The translations under genes were made by a program, and so were the position numbers. The notes under the pieces are model-generated. The model was not told the origin of the DNA. It did not search any database and was given only the letters and a program-made list of their open reading frames with translations. Shown here in pieces: positions 61,126 to 64,000 of a stretch of 64,000 bases of DNA (the stretch's first letter is position 1; the number at the start of each line of letters is the position of its first letter). The stretch is from Citrobacter sp. Marseille-Q6884. Lineage in GTDB: Bacteria; Pseudomonadota; Gammaproteobacteria; Enterobacterales; Enterobacteriaceae. The stretch is from NCBI RefSeq assembly GCF_945906775.1, contig NZ_CAMDRE010000001.1, forward strand, positions 868,001-932,000. The letters are read 5' to 3'.

Positions 61126-62328
61126 TTAATTCACACCCTCAAGTTGATAGCTGCGGATTTTATTCAACACCGTGGTATGCGACACCCCCAGCGCTTTGGC
61201 GATATGCCGCGACGAGACCTTCTCTTCCACCATCTGCTCAATTAACTGACGCTCGGCACACTGCACCTGTTCTTTGAAAGGGCGCTCGCCGTGAACCTGT
61301 TGACCCGACGGTAGCGTTGCCATCCCCAGATCTTCCCGGGTGATGACATCCGATTCAGCCATGAGCATCAGGCGTATAATGGTATTTTCCAGTTCACGAA
61401 CGTTTCCTGGCCAGGAATGATGATGTAAAGCGTCAAAACAGGCTTTATCGAGAATAATGCGTCGCTGAAATTCCTTCGCATATTTCTGCACAAAATGGCG
61501 AATCAGCAAGCTGATATCCTGTGGATGATCCCGTAAAGGAGGAATCGTCAGCGAAAGCACGTTGATCCGGTAATACAGATCGGCGCGCAGTAGCCGCTGT
61601 TCAACCATTTCTTCCAGATTGGCGTTAGTCGCAACAATAATGCGCACATTCACCGGAATAATTTGTGCGCCCCCCACGCGGCGAATACCGCCATCCTGAA
61701 GTACACGCAACAATTTAGCCTGTAAACTCAGCGGCATTTCACCAAATTCATCAAGAAACAGCGTCCCTTTGTCGGCCATTTCAAACAGGCCTTTCTTGCC
61801 TTTACAATCTGCGCCGCTAAATGCCCCTTTCTCATAACCAAAGAATTCACTTTCCATTAATGATTCAGGTAGTGCAGAACAGTTCACGGGAATAAACGGA
61901 TAAAAACGCCGCTGCCCGGAATTATGGATAGCCCGGGCCAGCAACTCTTTGCCGGTGCCGGTTTCACCCCGAATCAAAACGGTATATTTGCTGTCAGCGA
62001 TGCGTATCGCCTTTTCTATCAATGCCTGCATACCGGGGCTACTGCAGATAATGTCTGAAAAATAGCGCGGACGTACGGCTTGAGGCATCGACAATTCGCT
62101 TATCTCTTCACAGAGGTAAGCGACATGAATAATATCAGCACGCTGGCTCAGGCAGGATTGTACGCAGGAAATATCCTGCAATTGACGACACCAGGATTTA
62201 ATCAGGATCCGTCCGGGCGTCACTTTCATTGAGATGATATTGATATCACAGCAGGAAAACTCCTTCAGGACATCCTCAACCATAGACAGGCGATCAATTG
62301 TTTTTATATCCCAGCGTATCGTGACCAC
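61126..62328 (-). CDS. TyrR-like sigma-54 activator (ACT-AAA+-HTH), probable megL regulator
   Basis: A 400-residue regulator. Residues 1-72 form an ACT-like amino-acid sensor with paired cysteines (C26, C27); an AAA+ domain follows with Walker A GETGTGKE (121-128), GAFSGA (168-173), Walker B GTLFLDEFGE (188-197) and WPGNVRELENTI; a C-terminal HTH reads HIAKALGVSHTTVLNKIR. Flanking residues (GKKGLFEMADKG) resemble TyrR, but TyrR lacks the sigma-54 loop, kept here with Ser for Thr. There is no PAS domain between ACT and AAA+. It starts at GTG with AGGAG upstream. Its neighbour megL has a sigma-54 promoter. Confidence 0.87.
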   Translation of the reverse strand: MVTIRWDIKTIDRLSMVEDVLKEFSCCDINIISMKVTPGRILIKSWCRQLQDISCVQSCLSQRADIIHVAYLCEEISELSMPQAVRPRYFSDIICSSPGMQALIEKAIRIADSKYTVLIRGETGTGKELLARAIHNSGQRRFYPFIPVNCSALPESLMESEFFGYEKGAFSGADCKGKKGLFEMADKGTLFLDEFGEMPLSLQAKLLRVLQDGGIRRVGGAQIIPVNVRIIVATNANLEEMVEQRLLRADLYYRINVLSLTIPPLRDHPQDISLLIRHFVQKYAKEFQRRIILDKACFDALHHHSWPGNVRELENTIIRLMLMAESDVITREDLGMATLPSGQQVHGERPFKEQVQCAERQLIEQMVEEKVSSRHIAKALGVSHTTVLNKIRSYQLEGVN

Positions 62329-62440
62329 ATTTGCTCCTGGTAGTTAGCAACTGCGAATTCAGCAATCTGTCTATATTCTAGACGCTGTGGAATAATGTTC
62401 TGCCAAAGGACTCACATTGTGGAAGTAAAAACGAAATGTA

Positions 62441-62467
62441 AAAAAACCGGAGCACAAGGCTCCGGTT
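62441..62467 (-). terminator. Rho-independent terminator of the dpp operon
   Basis: On the minus strand AACCGGAGCC and GGCTCCGGTT-type arms (ACCGGAGC/GCTCCGGT) pair around a short loop and run into TTTTTTTACATTT, about 20 bases after the dppF stop. Confidence 0.88.
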
Positions 62468-62486
62468 ATTAGGTCATAACCCACGC

Positions 62487-63491
62487 TTATTGCTGTGGAT
62501 TCTCATCCTGGTCAACGGCAAAGCACGCGACCAGCTGACCGCCGTAATCTTTAAGCTGCGGTTGCAACTGCGTACAAGGACCAAAGCGACGACGGCAACG
62601 AGCATTGAACGCACAGCCTGGCGGTGGGTTCAGCGGGCTGGGCAGCTCTCCCGTCAGTTTGATACGCTCGCGGCGATCGTCCGGGTTCAGACGCGGCGTC
62701 GCGGAGAGCAGCGCCTGCGTGTACGGATGGCGTGGGTTGTTGAATATCTGATCCTTCGTCCCTTTCTCCACGCAGCGGCCGAGATACATCACCATCACTT
62801 CATCGGCAATATGTTCCACCACCGATAAATCGTGGGAGATAAAGACGTAGGACAGCCCCATATCCTGCTGCAGATCCATCATCAGGTTCAGTACCTGCGC
62901 ACGTACGGAGACGTCGAGCGCAGAAACCGGTTCATCGGCAATCACCACATCCGGGTCAAGCATCAGACCACGGGCAATCGCAATACGCTGACGCTGACCG
63001 CCTGAGAACATATGCGGATAGCGGTCATAATGCTCGGTTTTCAGACCTACTTTCGCCATCATCGCCAGCGCTTTTTCACGACGCTGCTCTTTGCTGAGCG
63101 AGGAGTTGATCAGCAGTGGCTCTTCCAGAATCTGGCCCACTTTTTTACGCGGGTTCAGAGAACCGTACGGGTTCTGGAACACAATCTGAATTTTCTGCCG
63201 ACGCAGTTTCTGCGCCTGCGGATCGTGCTTCAGCAGATCCTGCCCCTGATAATAGAGCTCACCGCCGGTCGGGACTTCAATCATCGTCAGCAGACGACCC
63301 AGCGTCGATTTTCCGCAGCCCGACTCGCCAACCACGGCCAGCGTTTTACCGCGTTCCAGGGTAAAAGAGACACCGTCCAGCGCTTTTACCAGACGCTCCG
63401 GGGCAAAAATGCCTTTCTTCACCGGATAGTGTTTTTTCAGGTCAATTGCCTGCAGCAACGGTTGCTGCAAGGTGGCCTCATGCGTACTCAT
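62487..63491 (-). CDS. dppF: Dipeptide ABC transporter ATPase DppF
   Basis: One of two ATPases of the DppABCDF importer for dipeptides and, with suitable binding proteins, 5-aminolevulinate and haem. The 334-residue protein has Walker A GESGCGKST (about 54-62), signature FSGGQRQRIAIARGL, Walker B VVIADEPVSALD and the oligopeptide-ATPase C-terminal domain with the cysteine-rich GCAFNARCRRRFGPC, likely a 4Fe-4S-type site. Its ATG overlaps the dppD stop by 4 bases. Confidence 0.97.
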   Translation of the reverse strand: MSTHEATLQQPLLQAIDLKKHYPVKKGIFAPERLVKALDGVSFTLERGKTLAVVGESGCGKSTLGRLLTMIEVPTGGELYYQGQDLLKHDPQAQKLRRQKIQIVFQNPYGSLNPRKKVGQILEEPLLINSSLSKEQRREKALAMMAKVGLKTEHYDRYPHMFSGGQRQRIAIARGLMLDPDVVIADEPVSALDVSVRAQVLNLMMDLQQDMGLSYVFISHDLSVVEHIADEVMVMYLGRCVEKGTKDQIFNNPRHPYTQALLSATPRLNPDDRRERIKLTGELPSPLNPPPGCAFNARCRRRFGPCTQLQPQLKDYGGQLVACFAVDQDENPQQ

Positions 63492-64000
63492 AATCCAGGC
63501 CTCCCGGCATCATCAAGTGGGTAGTGGCATTTCGACTGGCGACCGTCGCCCAATACGTTCAGCTCCGGCTCAATACTCCGGCACTTGTCCGTTGCATACG
63601 GGCAGCGTGGGTTCAGCAGACAGCCGTTCGGACGATCGTATTTCCCCGGAACCACGCCCGGCAATGAGGCCAGACGCGCTTTATCCTGAGCAAACTCCGG
63701 CAGCGCGCGCAGCAACGCCTGGGTGTACGGATGACGCGGCGCGCGGAAAATATCGTGCGCATTTCCTGTCTCAACCACTTGACCGGCATACATCACGATA
63801 ATTTTGTGTGCCGATTCCGCCACCAGCGCCAGGTCATGCGTGATCAACACTAACGCCATGTTTTCTTTCTGCTGCAGCTCCAGCAGCAGTTCGATGATCT
63901 GCGCCTGAATCGTCACGTCCAGCGCCGTTGTCGGTTCATCGGCAATCAATAACTTCGGACGACAAGCAATCGCCATCGCGATCATCACGCGCTGGCTCAT
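63488..64000 (-). CDS. dppD: Dipeptide ABC transporter ATPase DppD (C-terminal part)
   Basis: The C-terminal half of the second Dpp ATPase; the gene continues past the right edge, so the first in-window Met is not the true start. The 170 visible residues begin in the signature helix (MSQRVMIAMAIACRPKLLIADEPTTALD, Walker B within), then the H-loop THDLALV and the C-terminal GCLLNPRCPYATDKC cysteine cluster seen also in DppF. It overlaps dppF by 4 bases, the E. coli dppABCDF arrangement. Confidence 0.96.
   Translation of the reverse strand: MSQRVMIAMAIACRPKLLIADEPTTALDVTIQAQIIELLLELQQKENMALVLITHDLALVAESAHKIIVMYAGQVVETGNAHDIFRAPRHPYTQALLRALPEFAQDKARLASLPGVVPGKYDRPNGCLLNPRCPYATDKCRSIEPELNVLGDGRQSKCHYPLDDAGRPGL

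Noticed and set aside
1..64000. CRISPR array, prophage, integron or insertion sequence
   Set aside because: No regularly spaced direct repeats, transposase, integrase or phage structural gene was found. The lysozyme-fold frame stands alone.

Overview
The window reads as a chromosomal segment of an enteric gammaproteobacterium, most likely a Citrobacter of the C. freundii group. Nearly every gene matches, in order and length, the E. coli livK-to-dppF stretch, and the methionine gamma-lyase at 58480-59676 is recognisable as the well-studied 398-residue C. freundii enzyme. REP/BIME and ERIC repeats between genes fit the same group. I see no tRNA, rRNA, insertion sequence, integrase, prophage or CRISPR array.

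Layout. 1-3350: branched-chain amino-acid uptake (livH end, livK, panM, livJ). 3652-8003: rpoH and the ftsYEX division/secretion operon. 8281-17906: rsmD, small membrane proteins, zntA under a ZntR-type promoter, tusA, a preQ1-riboswitch-controlled yhhQ, dcrB, yhhS, yhhT, acpT and a nikR that lacks the nikABCDE transporter. 17972-24401: the yhiI-rbbA-yhhJ ABC system and yhiN. 24631-29125: pitA, uspB, uspA, dtpB. 29210-31144: an accessory divergent pair (Rrf2 regulator and FAD/NAD oxidoreductase) next to rsmJ. 31196-40138: rsmJ, prlC, rlmJ, gor, the tri-haem peroxidase gene yhjA (FNR box) and treF; the E. coli ars genes and acid-fitness island are absent between gor and yhjA. 40169-42912: an accessory patch with a HEPN-like/membrane/ankyrin-like protein, a GNAT acetyltransferase and a lysozyme-fold relic that has lost catalytic residues. 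42931-57715: yhjB, an SDR/LysR pair, yhjD, yhjE, yhjG, pdeH (sigma-28 promoter), kdgK, yhjJ, dctA, pdeK. 57862-58170: an Ldr/Rdl type I toxin-antitoxin locus, too short for ordinary gene calling, directly after pdeK where E. coli carries the bcs cellulose genes. 58422-62328: a methionine-catabolism module. 62487-64000: dppF and the end of dppD.

The most interesting unit is the module at 58345-62328. A canonical sigma-54 promoter precedes megL, followed by an HAAAP-type amino-acid permease, and a convergent gene encodes a TyrR-like ACT/AAA+/HTH activator that, unlike TyrR, carries a GAFTGA-type sigma-54 contact loop (GAFSGA). An inverted repeat about 96 bases before the predicted transcription start is a candidate activator site. 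Together they suggest a self-contained amino-acid-sensing circuit for uptake and breakdown of methionine or a related amino acid to a 2-oxo acid, ammonia and a thiol. Other leads are the HEPN-like protein, the lysozyme relic, the Rrf2/oxidoreductase pair with a 9-bp inverted repeat, and the orphan nikR.
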